NCBI RefSeq assembly: GCF_900496995.4
Contig: NW_024470404.1
Location: 1-64,000, forward strand
DNA: 64,000 bases
Source of the DNA: Aquila chrysaetos chrysaetos
Taxonomy: Eukaryota; Chordata; Aves; Accipitriformes; Accipitridae
Direction of reading: 5' to 3'
Below are positions 1 to 12,074 of the stretch, piece after piece. Below the pieces are notes generated by a model. The model made no database searches, was not told the DNA's origin, and saw nothing but the letters and a program-made list of their open reading frames with translations. How positions within the stretch are numbered: position 1 is the first letter of the stretch; each line of letters begins with the position of its first letter. The position numbers and the translations under genes were made by a program.

Positions 1-535
1 TAATTTTCCCCTCACGCTTTTCCCTCATTCTCCCCATTTTGCCCTCAGGCTTTTCCCTCCTTTCTCCAATTTCCCTCATGCTTTCCCTCATACCTTTCCT
101 CCTTTTTCTGCTCACACTTTTCCCACTTTTCCTCTCACACTTTTCCCCCATTCCCCCTCTTTTCTCCTCACACTTTTCCCTCCTCGTCCCCCATTTCCCC
201 TCACGCTTCCCCCCTTCCCCCTGCTTTTCTCCTCACCCTTTTGCCTCCATTCCCCTCACGCTTTCCCCTCTTTTGCCCCATTTCCCCCTTTTCCCTCCTT
301 GCGCTTTTCCCTCCATTTCCTTCACATTTTCCCCTCCTTTTTTTCTCACGCTTTCCCCCCTTCTCCCGCCATTTTCCTATCCCGCTTTGCCTCCGCTTCC
401 CCTCACGTTTTCCCTTATTCTCCCCCTCACGCTTTTACCCCCCTTTCCCTGCATTTTTCCCTCCCCACTTCATCACCATTCCCCCCATTCCCCCCATTTT
501 CCTCATGCTGTTCCCCCCACGTCCCCTCCCCGCAG
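1..535 (+). repeat. CT-rich degenerate tandem repeat upstream of INCA1
   Basis: The stretch is nearly all pyrimidine and is built from variants of the motif CTCACGCTTTTCCC separated by runs of T and C. It has no conserved coding content. Several overlapping reading frames stay open only because of the biased composition. It ends in a good polypyrimidine tract and CGCAG acceptor at 531-535 that leads into the first recognised INCA1 exon, so part of it is likely an INCA1 5' intron. Confidence 0.7.
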
Positions 536-553
536 CACCCAGGACCCCCCGAC

Positions 554-2358
554 ATGGAGGACAAGCCCTGGGCAGCCCTCGGCCGCTTCGCCAGGTACAG
601 ACCCCAAAATGGCTCCCTGCCTGGGGGGGGGGGGGGGCATCTGGGGGCACCCGGGGGGGGGGGGGGGGTCACTCCCATGGCCGTTAACGACACCCACAGA
701 CCCCACTGCACCTGTGGAGAGTGATTACAGTGCGCTAATGAGCCTTTTCTAATTAACGTCTGAATCTATTAGTGTCCGTCATGAGTATATTCACCGACGT
801 CTCTGACGTACGTATGATCGATGCCTCCTGTGTTTATGTGCATTGTTTAACATGTAAATTGCATCAGTAATAGATAAACAGCGCCTCGTTGCACCCCTAC
901 ATCATCGATACAATCAATACTTTAATTGTGTCTATATTGGCAAAATTGATTATGTTAATGGCAGCTTTATCGATACCGATTACATTGATGGGTTCGGATA
1001 GACATAAAATTATTGATGGAAGTGATATATTGATATTCATTATATCGATATTGATTACATTTGTAAGCTTGTTCACCCATAACATTATTTTTCTAATTAA
1101 TGTATTAGTATTAATTATCAATATTGATTATATCAGTGTTGATTTTATGTTTATTGATTGTATTGGTAGGTCTGGATAGCCAAAATTATTGATAGATTTG
1201 ATAGTGATTGCCGGATTTGGATAAACATAAAACATTTACATAATTGATATGTTGATACTAATTATATCAATATCGATCACATTGGTAGGGCTGGATAGAT
1301 GTAAAACTATTGATATAATTAGTATATCTTTATTGATTATATTGATTATATTGATAAGTCTGGTCAATAAGTCGGGCTTCACACCCTGCCCTGAACCGCC
1401 CCAAAAGTGTCGGAAACGGCCCCGAAGGCCCCCAAATCCCCCCGTACCCCCCACTAACGCCCCCCCCCCCCCCCAGGCAATCCCACACCGTCAGCCGCTG
1501 TCGCCGCGACACCGACGCCACCAGGCCCGACAGGCTCTGGTCGTCGAGGTAGGGAACCTCGTCAGCGCTGGGCTCGTTAGGCGCCGGTAACGAAGTGGGG
1601 CGTCGTCCTGAGACCACGCCCTTCCGTCCCTCCAGCCCTCGCCAGACGGACGCACGCCGACACCGCCAGGCCTCGCCGCTCACGGTATACATACGGCGAC
1701 CCGCCTCGCCGCCATGTTTTTCCCAAAACTCCCGGGTTTATCCCCAGATTTACCAGCACCGACAACCGCCCCCCGGCGCGCCGGGCTCGCCGCTGCCCTC
1801 GCCGCGCTCACTCTGCCGCCCCCGCCGCCGCCGCCCCCCGCCCCGCGGTGGCACCCCCTCGGTCCGCTCCCACCTGGAGGAGCTGAAGCGGAGGCAGAGC
1901 AGCATTGACGAGTGAGGTTTTGGGGTGAAAACAGGCGGGTTTGGGGGCCGTGGGGTGGTGCGCAGATGACGCCCCCCCTCCTCTCTTTCTCTGCCCTCCT
2001 CCCCCCCCCCAGGATGAAGCGGCAGGCGTGGGGCGGGGACCCCCAGGTGAGCCGGGGGGAGGGGGGGGGCCCCCCCCCTGCCCCACAGCCCCCCCCCGCG
2101 GAGGGGGCAGGAGGAGCCCCCCCACTCCCGTGGGGGCTGCTGGATGGGTGGGAGGAGCCATTCAGGACGGTGACTCCGCCCCACGGCCCCGCCCTTTATG
2201 CCCCCTCCCGTGGGCCCCATAGCGTCCCCCTGTTGTGCCCTATAGATGCCTCCTACGGGCCCCACGCTGACCCTATACCGTGTCCCATAACCGCTTCCTG
2301 CAGCACCCCACGGCTGCCTCGTGTGGGGCCCATAGCCACTTCCTACACTGCCCCATAG
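554..2358 (+). CDS. INCA1: INCA1-like, inhibitor of CDK interacting with cyclin A1
   Basis: Five exons join in consistent phase: 554-594, 1477-1548, 1636-1911, 2013-2046 and 2089-2358. They give 230 residues; human INCA1, from memory, has about 236. The key match is the motif RSHLEELKRRQSSIDEMKRQ with W just after it, which resembles the human segment YHLEDLRRRQSIINELKK followed by W. A preceding piece, VYPQIYQHRQPPP, resembles human LYPPEQLPPP. In mammals INCA1 binds cyclin A1/CDK2 and restrains its activity, and the gene lies beside CAMTA2, as here. All splice sites are GT-AG. The last 50 or so codons run into a TGCCCCATAG-type repeat, so the true C-terminus may be shorter. The first two exons are weakly conserved and rest mainly on splice phase. 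Intron 1 holds an AT-rich island. Confidence 0.72.
721..1375. repeat. AT-rich degenerate repeat island in INCA1 intron
   Basis: This 650-base block is strongly AT-rich, while everything around it is extremely GC-rich. From about 900 it repeats a pattern built on ATTGATAT, ATTATATCGAT and TTGGTAGGTCTGGATAG, recurring roughly every 110-130 bases (near 985, 1165 and 1288). Short open frames on both strands follow the repeat and show no family resemblance. No transposon ends or target duplication could be seen by eye. Confidence 0.75.
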
Positions 2359-2470
2359 CCGCCTCCTGTAGTGCCCCATATTGACTTTGTATAGTGCCCC
2401 ATAGCCGCCTCCTATACTGCCCCATAGTGACTTCGCATAGTGCCCCACAGCCGCCTCCTCTACTGCCCCA
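2180..2470 (+). repeat. TGCCCCATAG / CCGCCTCCTATA tandem repeat
   Basis: A degenerate repeat alternates TGCCCCATAG with GCCGCCTCCTATA or TGACTTCGCATAG, in a unit of roughly 48 bases. It overlaps the 3' part of the INCA1 last exon. The same CTATGGGGCAG / CTGCCCCATAG word recurs near 25.0, 30.7, 36.6, 38.2 and 52.1 kb. Confidence 0.6.
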
Positions 2471-2710
2471 TAGCCGCCGCGGGAGCTGGCCCCGCCCCGC
2501 CCCCTCGGCCCCGCCCCGCCCCCTCGGCCCCGCCTGCGGCCCCGCCCCTCCCAGCGCCTGGCCCCGCCCCTCCCTCGCGGCGCGGCCCCGCCCCTCCGTG
2601 CGCGCTGAGGTCACGCGCCGGCGGCGCTGTCAGCGGTGGCCCCCGGCGGGGCGGGAAGATGGCGGCCGGCGGCGGGGGCGGAGGCGGCGGCGGCCTCTCA
2701 TTGCCGGCAG
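2470..2710 (+). promoter_or_regulatory. CAMTA2: CpG-rich promoter and 5' noncoding exon of CAMTA2
   Basis: Repeated CCCCGCCCC boxes form an obvious CpG island. They run into an exon that ends with CCGGCAG at 2710 followed by a GTGGGG donor. An ATG at 2659 opens a short glycine-rich frame, but after splicing to the acceptor at 3385 that frame meets TGA before the CAMTA2 start. The exon is therefore taken as 5' untranslated with an upstream ORF. Confidence 0.6.
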
Positions 2711-3446
2711 GTGGGGCCGGGGCGGGGACGGGGACGGGGGGTGTGTGAGGTGCCGTGGGGCGGGGATGTGGGGGGTGCGGATGCGGGGTGTCATGGGGCG
2801 GGGGGGGGATGTGGGGTTCCATGGGGTGGGGGTGTGGGGGCTGTGGGGCTGGGATGTGCGGTGGGGTTGTGGGGTGTCATGGGGTGAGGGTCTGGGGGTT
2901 GTGGGGTGCCATGGCATGGGGTTTTGGAGGGGGATGTGGGGTGTCATGGGGTGGGGGTCTCAGGGATGTGAGGTGCCATGGAGCTGGGATATGGGGTACC
3001 ATAGGGTGTGGTGGGCCGTAGGGTAGGGATGCGGGGGGCTATGGAGCAGGGATCTTTGGGGTACCATAAGACGGGGGTATGGGATGGGATGTGGGGGCCC
3101 ACGGGGCAGGGATCTTTGGAGTGTGGGGAGGGATGTGGGGGGTAGCGGGGCAGGGATCTTTGGGGTGTGGTGCAGGGATGTGGGGTGCTGTGGGGCAGGG
3201 TGCTGAGGATGGTGACGGTGTCCCAGGAGTAGCCAGGCCTGAGCCATGGGGCACCTTTGGGGAGCCATGAGCGACGTCCCCACAGTGTCCCCACGCCTGG
3301 GGCACCGTCCCCCCACCCCATCACGCACTTGGGGGGGGGACACAACACGGGAGAGGGGGTGATACCCAGTGACACCCCCCTCCAGGTGCGAGCCCTTCCT
3401 CCGCGCCCCGAGGGGAGCTCTGAGGGCCCCGTGCTGCATCCCCAAG

Positions 3447-6400
3447 ATGAGCAGCAAGGAACCCACCGAGGTCTCTGGTAAGGGGTGGGGGGGACACGGA
3501 ATGGGGGGGGACACACGGGGGGGGGGGGGGGGGACACGGAGGGGACACTGACCCCTCCCTCGCAGAGAGGAGCCACCTGAAGGTTTTCCTGCCCCGGAAG
3601 CTGGTGGAGTGTCTGCCCAAATGCCCCGTCCTGCCCAAGGAGCAGCTGCGCTGGAACACCAATGAGGTGGGGGAGGCGAGGGGGGGGACGTGGGGACACT
3701 CGGGGACAGGGTGGGGAATGGGGACGGTGAGGACGCAGGGGGACATGGGGACAGGCACGGGGGGGGCTGGGTATTGAGGACATAGCGGGGACAGCAAGGA
3801 CACGGGGCATTGGGAACGGCAGGGGCACGGGGGGGGACAGGGTGGTAGGGACACGGGGACAGTGGGGAAACGGGGGGCCAGGAGACAGCGCAGGGTCAGG
3901 GACAGCAGGACAGTGGGGGACATCAGGGGACAGTGGGGTCGGGGATGATGAGTGACAGCGTGACCAGGTAGGGGGACAGCAACGTGACCCAGCGAGGGTG
4001 ACACGGGGGGGGGTGACAGCGTGATGACACAGGGGGCCACCTCACCCTTTCCCACCCCCCTGCCAGGAAATCGCCTCCTATCTCATCACCTTCGAGAAAC
4101 ACGACGAGTGGCTCTCCTGCTCCCCCAAGACCAGGTGGGGCGGCCGTGGGGCAGTGCCGTGGGGCGCCGTGGGGTGCCGTGGGGGGGTGGCAGGCCGTGG
4201 GGTGCCCCCCTCCCCCCATCTCACCCCCATTTCCAGGCCGCAGAACGGCTCCGTCATCCTCTACAACCGGAAGAAGGTGAAGTACCGCAAGGATGGCTAC
4301 TGCTGGAAGAAGCGCAAGGACGGCAAGACCACCCGCGAGGACCACATGAAGCTGAAGGTGCAGGGGGTGGAGGTAGGAGGCAGGGGGGGCCCCCCCAAAA
4401 TCACCAAGCCCCCCCCCCCCAAAATCCCCTGCCCCCCAAATCCCCTGCCCCCCGGCACAGCTGGGGGGAGCGGGGAAGGGGCGACTGGGGAGCCCTGACT
4501 GGGGATGGCAGGGGTGAGGATCCCCAAGGCGGGGGTCTGGGGGTGCTGGGGACCCCCAAAGGGTGTTTTGGGGGGTATCAGGACCCCCAGGGGGTGATTT
4601 GGGCGTGCCAGGGCCACCCCCAGCAAGGCAGATGAGGGGGTGAGGACCCCCCGGTTGGTAATTTTGGGGGTTGAGGACCCCCGGAGAGTGACGTGGGGCT
4701 GTGAAGACCCCCAAAGGGTGGTTTGGGCGTATCGGGGGGGGGGCCCCCTGCTTTCTGGTGGGGGGGGTGTCAGGGCCCCCCCCCCAGCCCGCCTCTCCCT
4801 GCAGTGCCTCTACGGCTGCTACGTCCACTCCTCCATCGTCCCCACCTTCCACCGCCGCTGCTACTGGCTGCTGCAGGTAACCTGGGGGGGGGCACACAGA
4901 GACCCCCCAAAACTACGCTGGGGGGGTCCGCCACCCCCCAAAACCACAGACCCGGCTGTCCTGCCTCCCCCCCCCCCTGCAGAACCCCGACATCGTCCTG
5001 GTTCACTACCTGAACGTCCCGGCCATGGAGGAGTGCAGCCGCCCCTGTGCCCCCCCGCTTTGCGCCGGCAGCCCCCCACTTTGCGCCGGCGGCCCCCCGC
5101 TTTGTGCCGCCACCGCCGACCCCCGCGAGTGGCTCAAGTGGTCGCAGGAGGAGCTCGTCGCCCAGCTCCGCCCCATGTGTAAGTGGGGTGGGGGTGGGGG
5201 TTACCCAAAANNNNNNNNNNNNNNNNNNNNNNNNNNNNNNNNNNNNNNNNNNNNNNNNNNNNNNNNNNNNNNNNNNNNNNNNNNNNNNNNNNNNNNNNNN
5301 NNNNNNNNNNGACCCCCTTTTCTCACTTAATTTGCCTCCCCCCCCCCCCCCGCAGTTCACGGGATGAAGTGGGGCTGCAGTAACGGGGGGGGGGCCCCGG
5401 CCGGGCTCTCGCTGGAGCAGCTGGTGCAGCACGTCCTGGAGAGTCACCAAGCGCGGCCGCCCCCCCGCACCCACGCCTGCCTCTGCGCCGGGGGGCTGGG
5501 TGAGACGGGACCCCCACCTTGGGACCCCCCTGGGACCCCCACCTTGGGACCCCCCCCGGGACCCACTGAACAACCCTGGGACCCCCCAAACCCCCTTGGG
5601 ACCCTGCCTGGGACCCCTCTGAACACCCTTGGACACGCTCAAATCCCCTGGGACCCCCCCAAAACCCTCTGGGATGCCGCAGGGACCCCCCCCCCGAACA
5701 TGCCCAGTAGCCCCCCGGGACCCCCTGAACACCTTTGGGCTCACCCTGAATGCCCCCTGGGACTCCCCCGAACACTCTTGGGACCCTCCAAACCCCCTTG
5801 GGACCCTGCCCGGGACCCCTCTGAACACCCTTGTGACCCCTCTGAATGCCCCCTGGGACCCCCCAGAGACCCCCCCCAAACACCCTTGGGACTCCCCTGG
5901 GACCCCCCAGGCCCCCCAACCCCCCTCCGGGAGCCCTCTGAACACCCTTGGGACCACCCAAAGCCCCCTGATTCCCCCCCCCGAACCTCCCTGGGACTCC
6001 TTGAATGCCCCCGGGACCCCCCCAACAGCCGCAGGGGACCCCCATTCCTTCCACCACCCCCCAGAGGACCCTCATCCTGCCCCCCCAAGACCCCCCCCTA
6101 ACGCTCCCCCCTTCCCCCCCAGGCACCCCAGGCCACAAGTGCGGCAGCACCAAACACCGCATCATCTCCCCCAAAGTGGAGCGGGGGGGCGGGGGGGCAG
6201 CGGCGGCTGAGCCCCCCCAAAGCCGCCCCCTCTTCCCCCGACACCACCCAACCCTCCCCAGGCCTGGGGGGGGGCCCCCCCGAAGGGCCCCCCCCCTTTT
6301 CCCCCGGGCCTCCCCCTTTTAGTAGTGGCCAATCTGGGGGGGGGCGGCCCCGGGGGGGCCCGAAAACCCCCTGGGTCTGACCCCCAGCCAACACCTGGTG

Positions 6401-9400
6401 ACCCCCGAGGGCTCCTGCCCCACGGCGCTGCCCCACGGCGCCGTGGGGCTGCCCCACGCCGCCCCCCCCCGCCGCCTTCGACCCCGACTGCTTCCTCAAC
6501 AGCCCCCGCCGGGGCCAAACCTACGGCTGCGAGGCCGAAGCCCCTCCCGGCGCCCCCCCCCCCCCCCCCCGAAGCCCTGCCAAAATTGGGGGGGTGACGA
6601 GGAAGAGGAGGAGGAGGAGGGGGTGGGGGCAGCACCACCGGTGCCCCCCCGGGACCTCGGCGCCGCTGCCGACCCCCAGCCCCACTTCGCCCTCCCCTTC
6701 GCCGAGCTGCTGGCGGGCGACGGCGGGGTCCCCCCCACCCCACGCGACCCCCCCCCCCACCCCACGCACCCCCCCCTACCCCTCCCGCCCCCCCCGACGA
6801 GCCGCCGGTGGCCATCACCGACTTCTCCCCGGAGTGGTCCTACCCCGAGGTGAGCGGGGTGGGGGGCAAACCCCCCACCTGTGCCCCCCCTGCCCTCCAC
6901 GCGAGGGGGGACCCCGCGGGTGACACCCCCCCCCTCGTTATTTGCCCCCCCAGGGTGGGGTGAAGGTGCTGATCACGGGGCCGTGGGGCGCCGGCGCCTA
7001 CAGCTGCCTCTTCGACCGCGTCTCGGTGCCAGCCGCCCTGGTGCAGCCGGGCGTCCTGCGCTGCTACTGTCCCCGTGAGTGTCCCCGGGGGGGGTAGGGG
7101 CACAACCCACTCGTGCCCCCCCCCCCCCCGCACATTAGCTGACGCGCCCCCCGCCTGTTTTTCCCCCCCGCAAAAGCGCACGAGGCAGGTGTGGCCGCCC
7201 TGCGTGTGGCCTGCCCCCCCCGGCTCCTCTCGGCTGCTGCCCCATTTGAGTACCGGGCGCGGGGGGGGGGCGACCGGCCCCCCCGGATCCCAGCTGGACT
7301 GGTTGTCCCTCGATGGTGAGTGGGGACCCCCCCCCAAAAGTCACTCATCCCCCCACGGGGGGGCACCCCCAAAATTGTCCCCACATGACACCCGGGTCCC
7401 CTGTGTGGGGCGGGGGGGGGGGGGGTACGGGGACCCCAAAACTGCCCCCCCCATGGGGTGACACCATTTTGGGCCTGGGGGGGGGGAGCATCGAGGGGGG
7501 GGAGGACCCCGGTGTCCAGCTGGGGGACGGGGGCTCTCCCGGACACCGGGGTGTCCCCCCACTCACCCCGCTGCCCCCCCCCCCGCAGAGGCCCAGTTCC
7601 GTCTGTCCATCCTGGAGCGGCTGGAGCAGCTGGAGACTCGGCTGGGGGCCCTGGCCCCCCCCGCGGCCCCCCCCCCCGCCACGCGGAGCCCCCCCGGAGC
7701 CCCCCCCCGGAGCAGGTGAGGGCCCCGCCCCAACTCCTGGGTCTCTCCCCCGTGTCCTGTGGTGGGGGACGGGGGTGGCCCCACACCCCATCCGCGGCAT
7801 CCCTCGGGGTCCCCCCGTGTCCCTTACAGTCCCCCAGTGTCCCCTGACGTCCCCGATATCCCCCTGTGTCCCTTGAAATCCCCTGGTGTCCCTTGATGTC
7901 TTCGCTGTCCCCCGATGTCCCCCACGTCCCTTAAAATCCCCTGGTGTCTTCCCTGTCCCCTGACGTCCCCAATATCCCCTGCCATGTCCCCTGCCACCTT
8001 CAGTGTCCCTGACATCCCCCGTGTCCCCTGGAATCCCCCGGTCTCCCTTAATGTCCCCAGCGTCCCCTGTCACGCCCCCGTGCCCCCCCGGGGTGTCCCC
8101 TGACGTCCCCACGGGGACAGGGGCCGGGGTCCTCCTTCGAGGCGCGGGTGGTGGCCGTCTGCGAGGCCATGATGGCGCGGCCGGGCTGGCTGGGGACGTT
8201 GTCGTCGTCGTCGTCGTCGTCATCATCGGGGACCTCGTCGTCATCGGGGACGGCGCTGGCCCACGGGGCCACCTTCCGCGGGATGACGCTGCTGCACCTG
8301 GCGGCCGCCCAGGGCTACGCCGGCCTGGTGGAGGCCCTGCGGCGCTGGCGGTGAGCTGGGGACACGCTGGGGATGGGGACAGGGATGGGGACCCCCCCGG
8401 GGATGTGTCCCCAAGGGGAGGTGACGCCCCAGGCTGTGTCCCCTCCTGTCCCTGCAGGGCGCTGGCGGCCGACAGCCTGGAGCTGGAGCAGGAGGTCGAC
8501 CCCCTCAACGTGGACCATTTCTCCTGCACCCCCCTGGTGAGGGGGACAAGGGGACGGGGTGGGGACAGCGGGGACGCGGTGGGGACAACAGGGACGGGTG
8601 GGGGCACGGTGGGGACGGGGGCAACAGCGGGGAGACGGCATGGTTGAGGAGACGGGGTGCCTGGTGGTGGCGCCGGCAGGGCTGAGGGTAGCGGGAGTGG
8701 CCTCTTGGGGACAAGGGGACCCTCGGGGACAAGGGGACCTCGGTGACCCGGTGCCACCGCGTCCCCAGATGTGGGCGTGCGCCCTGGGTCACCGGGAGGC
8801 GGCGGAGCGGCTGTGCCGCTGGGACCGGCGGGCGCTGGCCGTCCCCGACACCCTGGGGCGGCTGCCGCTGGGCCTGGCCCGCGCCCGTGGCCACCTGGCC
8901 CTTGTCACCCGCCTGGAGGAGCTGCAGCCGCAGCTGTCACCTGCGTCCCCGCGCTGTCACCTCCCCGGCCTGCGCGTCCCCTCCCCGCTCTCCGCCAGCC
9001 CTGACACAGGTACGGTACCGTCACCGCGTCCCCTCCCCGCTCCCCGTCTCCGTCGTCCTGGCACACCGTCACTGTGTCCCTTCCCCCCTCCCTGTCACCG
9101 TCGTCCCGGTGTGGTCGCTGTCCCCACGTCCCATCTCTGTTCTTGGTCACCCCGACACCCATACGGCCACTGCCACCATGTCCCCGTGTCCCCCTAAATC
9201 CTCCCCGCGTCCCCTCCCAGGGTGTCACCGGTCCCCTCCAGCCTGTCCCCAGATGTCCCCTCATGTCCCCTGTCCCCCCCCAGCCTCTTTGTGTCCACGA
9301 CACCCCCCCCCAACATGTACCCTGTCCCCTCCCCAGCCCCCGCATGTCCCCTGGGCGTGTGTCCCCCCCAGGACTAAAGCCACCCCCCTGTCCCCCCCCC

Positions 9401-11783
9401 AGGGCTGAGCACGGCCAGCAGCCTCTCCTCCCCCTCGGGGCTCTCGGAGGGACCGGCCTCTGTCCCCCTGCCCCCCGGCCCCCCCGGCCCCCCCGAGGAC
9501 GAGAGCTGGGCGCCGCTCCCCCCCCAGCCCCCCCGACGCTGACGACGCCCTGCAGGTAACAGGTGACCCCCCCCAGGGTTGGGGACCCCCCCCCCCCCAA
9601 GTGTCCTGATGTCACCCGTGTGTCCCCCCAGGCGGAGGTGGTGACGCTGGCCCAGCAGATCATTGAGGCCACGCCTGAGCGCATCAAGCAGGAGGCGCCG
9701 GGGGGGGCCCCCGGGGACAGCGGGGGGGGGCCCCAGCGACGGCGGGGGGGCCCCTGGGGACGCCGGGGACGCCGGGGCTGAGCGCCGCCATGGCCTGGCT
9801 GGCCACCTACCTGGAGAGCGTCGACCGCCCCCCCGCGCCCCCCCACAGGTACCCCCCGGGTTTTGGGGGACCCCCATATCCCCGTGTCCGCTGACCCCCC
9901 CCCCCACTATCCTTGGGGGGGTGGGGTGCACCACCCCGCACCCTGACCCCCCTTGTGTCATGTGTCCCCCCCCCCAGAGCGGAGGCACCCTCCCGGGGGT
10001 CCCCGGGGGTCCCCGAGCGGCCGCCCCCCCCCCCCCTCGGCGGCCGGCTGGGCCGAGTTCCTCAACGCCTCGGGGGGGGGCGCGGGGGGAGAGCGCCGTC
10101 GCCCTCCTCACCCTCTCCGACCAGGAGCAGCACGAGCTCTACGAGGCCGCCCGCCTCGTCCAGGGCGCCTTCCGCAAGTACCGGGTGCGTCAGCCCCCGC
10201 ACAGGGGCCCCCCCAAACCCCCCCGGGACCCCCCACGGCGCCGCTGACACATCCCCCCCCCCTCAAAATCCCTTCCTTTCCCCCCGCCAGGGCCGGAGGC
10301 TGAAGGAGCAGCAGGAGATGGCGGCCGCCGTCATCCAGCGCTGCTACCGCAAGTACAAGCAGGTAACGGGGTGCGGGGGGACCCCAAAAACCCCGGGACC
10401 CCCCACCCCCCCATTAACCCCCCCACTCTCTGCCCCACAAGCTTACCTGGATTGCTCTGAAGGTAACGGGGGTGCCTGGGTCGGGGGGGGGGGGGGGCTG
10501 GGGGCACCCAGCGGTGGCCGGCGTCGCCCACGGGTGCTGAGGCATGTCCCCCCCCGTGTCAGTTTGCGCTGTACCAGCGGATGACGCAGGCGGCCATCCT
10601 GATCCAGAGCAAGTTCCGCAGCTACGCGGAGCAGAAGCGGTTCCAGCGGCGGCGGCGCGCGGCCGTCCTCATCCAGCAGCGCTACCGCAGCCACCGCGAG
10701 CACCAGCGCCTGCAGCAGGGCCCCCGCGCCCCCCCCGCCGGCCTGCCCCCACGCCTCCGGTGAGCACCCGGGGGGCGGGGGACTGGGGGGACACTGGGTG
10801 ACACTGGGCGCTTGGGGACTGGGGACACTGGGCGATGGGGGACAGGGGACGCTGGGGGACACTGGGTGCTTGGGGATGGGGGACGCTGGGTGACGGGACT
10901 GGGGACACTGGGCACTTGGGGACTGGGGACACTGGGCGCTTGGGGACAGGGGATACTGGGGGACACTGGGTGCGTGGGGATGGGGACAGAGTGCTTGGGG
11001 ACGCTGGGTGCTTGGGGATGGGTGACGGGACTGGGGACACTGGGTGACACTGGGCACTTGGGGACTGGGGACACTGGGTGATGGGTGACGGGACACTGGG
11101 TGCTTGGGGATGGGTGACACTGGGTGATGGGACAGGGGACACTGGGTGACACTGGGCGCTTGGGGACTGGGGACACTGGGTGATGGGGGACAGGGGACAC
11201 GGGGACACTGGGTGCCTGGGGATGGGTGACACTGGGTGACGGGACTGGGGACACTGGGTGACACTGGGCGCTTGGGGACTGGGGACACTGGGTGATGGGG
11301 GATGGGACACTGGGGGACACTGGGTGCTTGGGGATGGGTGACACTGGGTGACGGGACTGGGGACGCTGGGTGCTTGGGGATGGGGGACATGGGGGTGCTG
11401 GGGAGGGGTGACACTGGGTGAGGGGCTGCTCAGGGACTGGGGGGCCGCGGGGGTCCTGACCCCCCCCCCCCCCCCCCCCCCCCCCCCCACCAGGGGCACC
11501 TTCCTCACCATCAAGCAGGACCAGGCGGCCCGGAAGATCATGCGGTTCCTGCGGCGCTGCCGCCACCGGTGCGGGACACGGGGAGGGGGGGACGGTGGGG
11601 GGGTGACAGGGGGACATGGAGAAGGAGGGCTGGGGGGATGGGGACAGGTGACACTGGGGGGGGGGGGGCCGCGGGGGACCCCACGGAACCTGACCCCCCC
11701 CTTGTGTGTGTGTCCCCAGGATGGAGGAGCTGAAGCAGAGCAAGGAGGGGGACAGTTTACAGAAGCGGGGCCTGGCCTCGTGA
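3447..11783 (+). CDS. CAMTA2: CAMTA2, calmodulin-binding transcription activator
   Basis: Exons follow the human CAMTA2 protein in order. The CG-1 DNA-binding domain spans exons 3566-3666, 4067-4134, 4237-4372, 4805-4876, 4983-5178 and 5356-5499. A long proline-rich activation exon (6123-6849) ends in ITDFSPEWSYPE. The TIG/IPT domain covers 6954-7315. An ankyrin region spans 8121-9009 with FRGMTLLHLAAAQGYAGLVE. IQ motifs lie at 9978-10759, including a 21-base microexon at 10442-10462 (LTWIALK), and the C-terminal exons are 11494-11568 and 11720-11783. The start ATG at 3447 is chosen because MSSKEPTEVS aligns with the mammalian N-terminus. ATTAAA at 12067 is the likely polyA signal. Reading frame is lost at homopolymers in the long proline exon and near 7260, 9480, 9720 and 10020. 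A 100-N gap lies in the intron after 5178. CAMTA2 is a nuclear coactivator, known in heart for NKX2-5 and HDAC signalling. Confidence 0.93.
5211..5310. other. Assembly gap of 100 N
   Basis: A run of exactly 100 N lies in the CAMTA2 intron between the exon ending at 5178 and the one starting at 5356. The round length suggests a placeholder of unknown true size. No expected CAMTA2 exon is missing across it, since the phase joins ATG-T to TTCACGGG correctly. Confidence 0.99.
5505..6060 (+). repeat. Intronic minisatellite, GGGACCCCCCTGAACACCC family
   Basis: The CAMTA2 intron between 5499 and 6123 is filled with imperfect copies of CTTGGGACCCCC and CTGAACACCCTTGGGACC. Open frames on both strands through it are composition artefacts. 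Confidence 0.75.
7800..8112 (+). repeat. Intronic GTGTCCCCTGAYGTCCCC repeat
   Basis: The CAMTA2 intron between the exon ending at 7715 and the one starting at 8121 consists largely of 10-base variants of GTGTCCCCTG and ACGTCCCCGA. No coding signal is seen. Confidence 0.65.
10775..11450 (+). repeat. GGGGACACTGGGTGACACTGGG minisatellite in CAMTA2
   Basis: This intron between 10759 and 11494 is a long array of GGGGACACTGGG, GTGATGGG and GCGCTTGGGGACTGG words. Units shuffle in irregular order rather than a single fixed period. It ends in a C run of about 28 bases that supplies the polypyrimidine tract for the next acceptor. Confidence 0.8.
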
Positions 11784-12074
11784 CACCCCCACGGGGGACC
11801 CAGGCGTCCGGGGGGGGCAGCCCCTCCCCCCCCAATCCCCCCCCCACCCCCACAGGCTTCGCCTTATCTCCGGTGCCAAGCGCGCCCCCCCCAGATCCCC
11901 CCAGCACCCGGCCGCCTGGGTCCTCCCTGGGGGAGTCGGGGGGGGGGGGGGGGCAGGGCTACCCCACGCCCCTCCCCCCTGCTCCTGTACCCTCCCCCCG
12001 GCCCTCCTCCCCGCATGCCCCCCCCCCCCCCCCCCCCCCTCGCGCGGGCCCTTTGTACAAAGTTCCATTAAAAA

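Noticed and set aside
2659-2748. ATG at 2659 (AAGATGGCGGCCGG) as the CAMTA2 start
   Set aside because: After splicing to 3386 the frame meets TGA. The downstream ATG at 3447 aligns with the CAMTA2 N-terminus.
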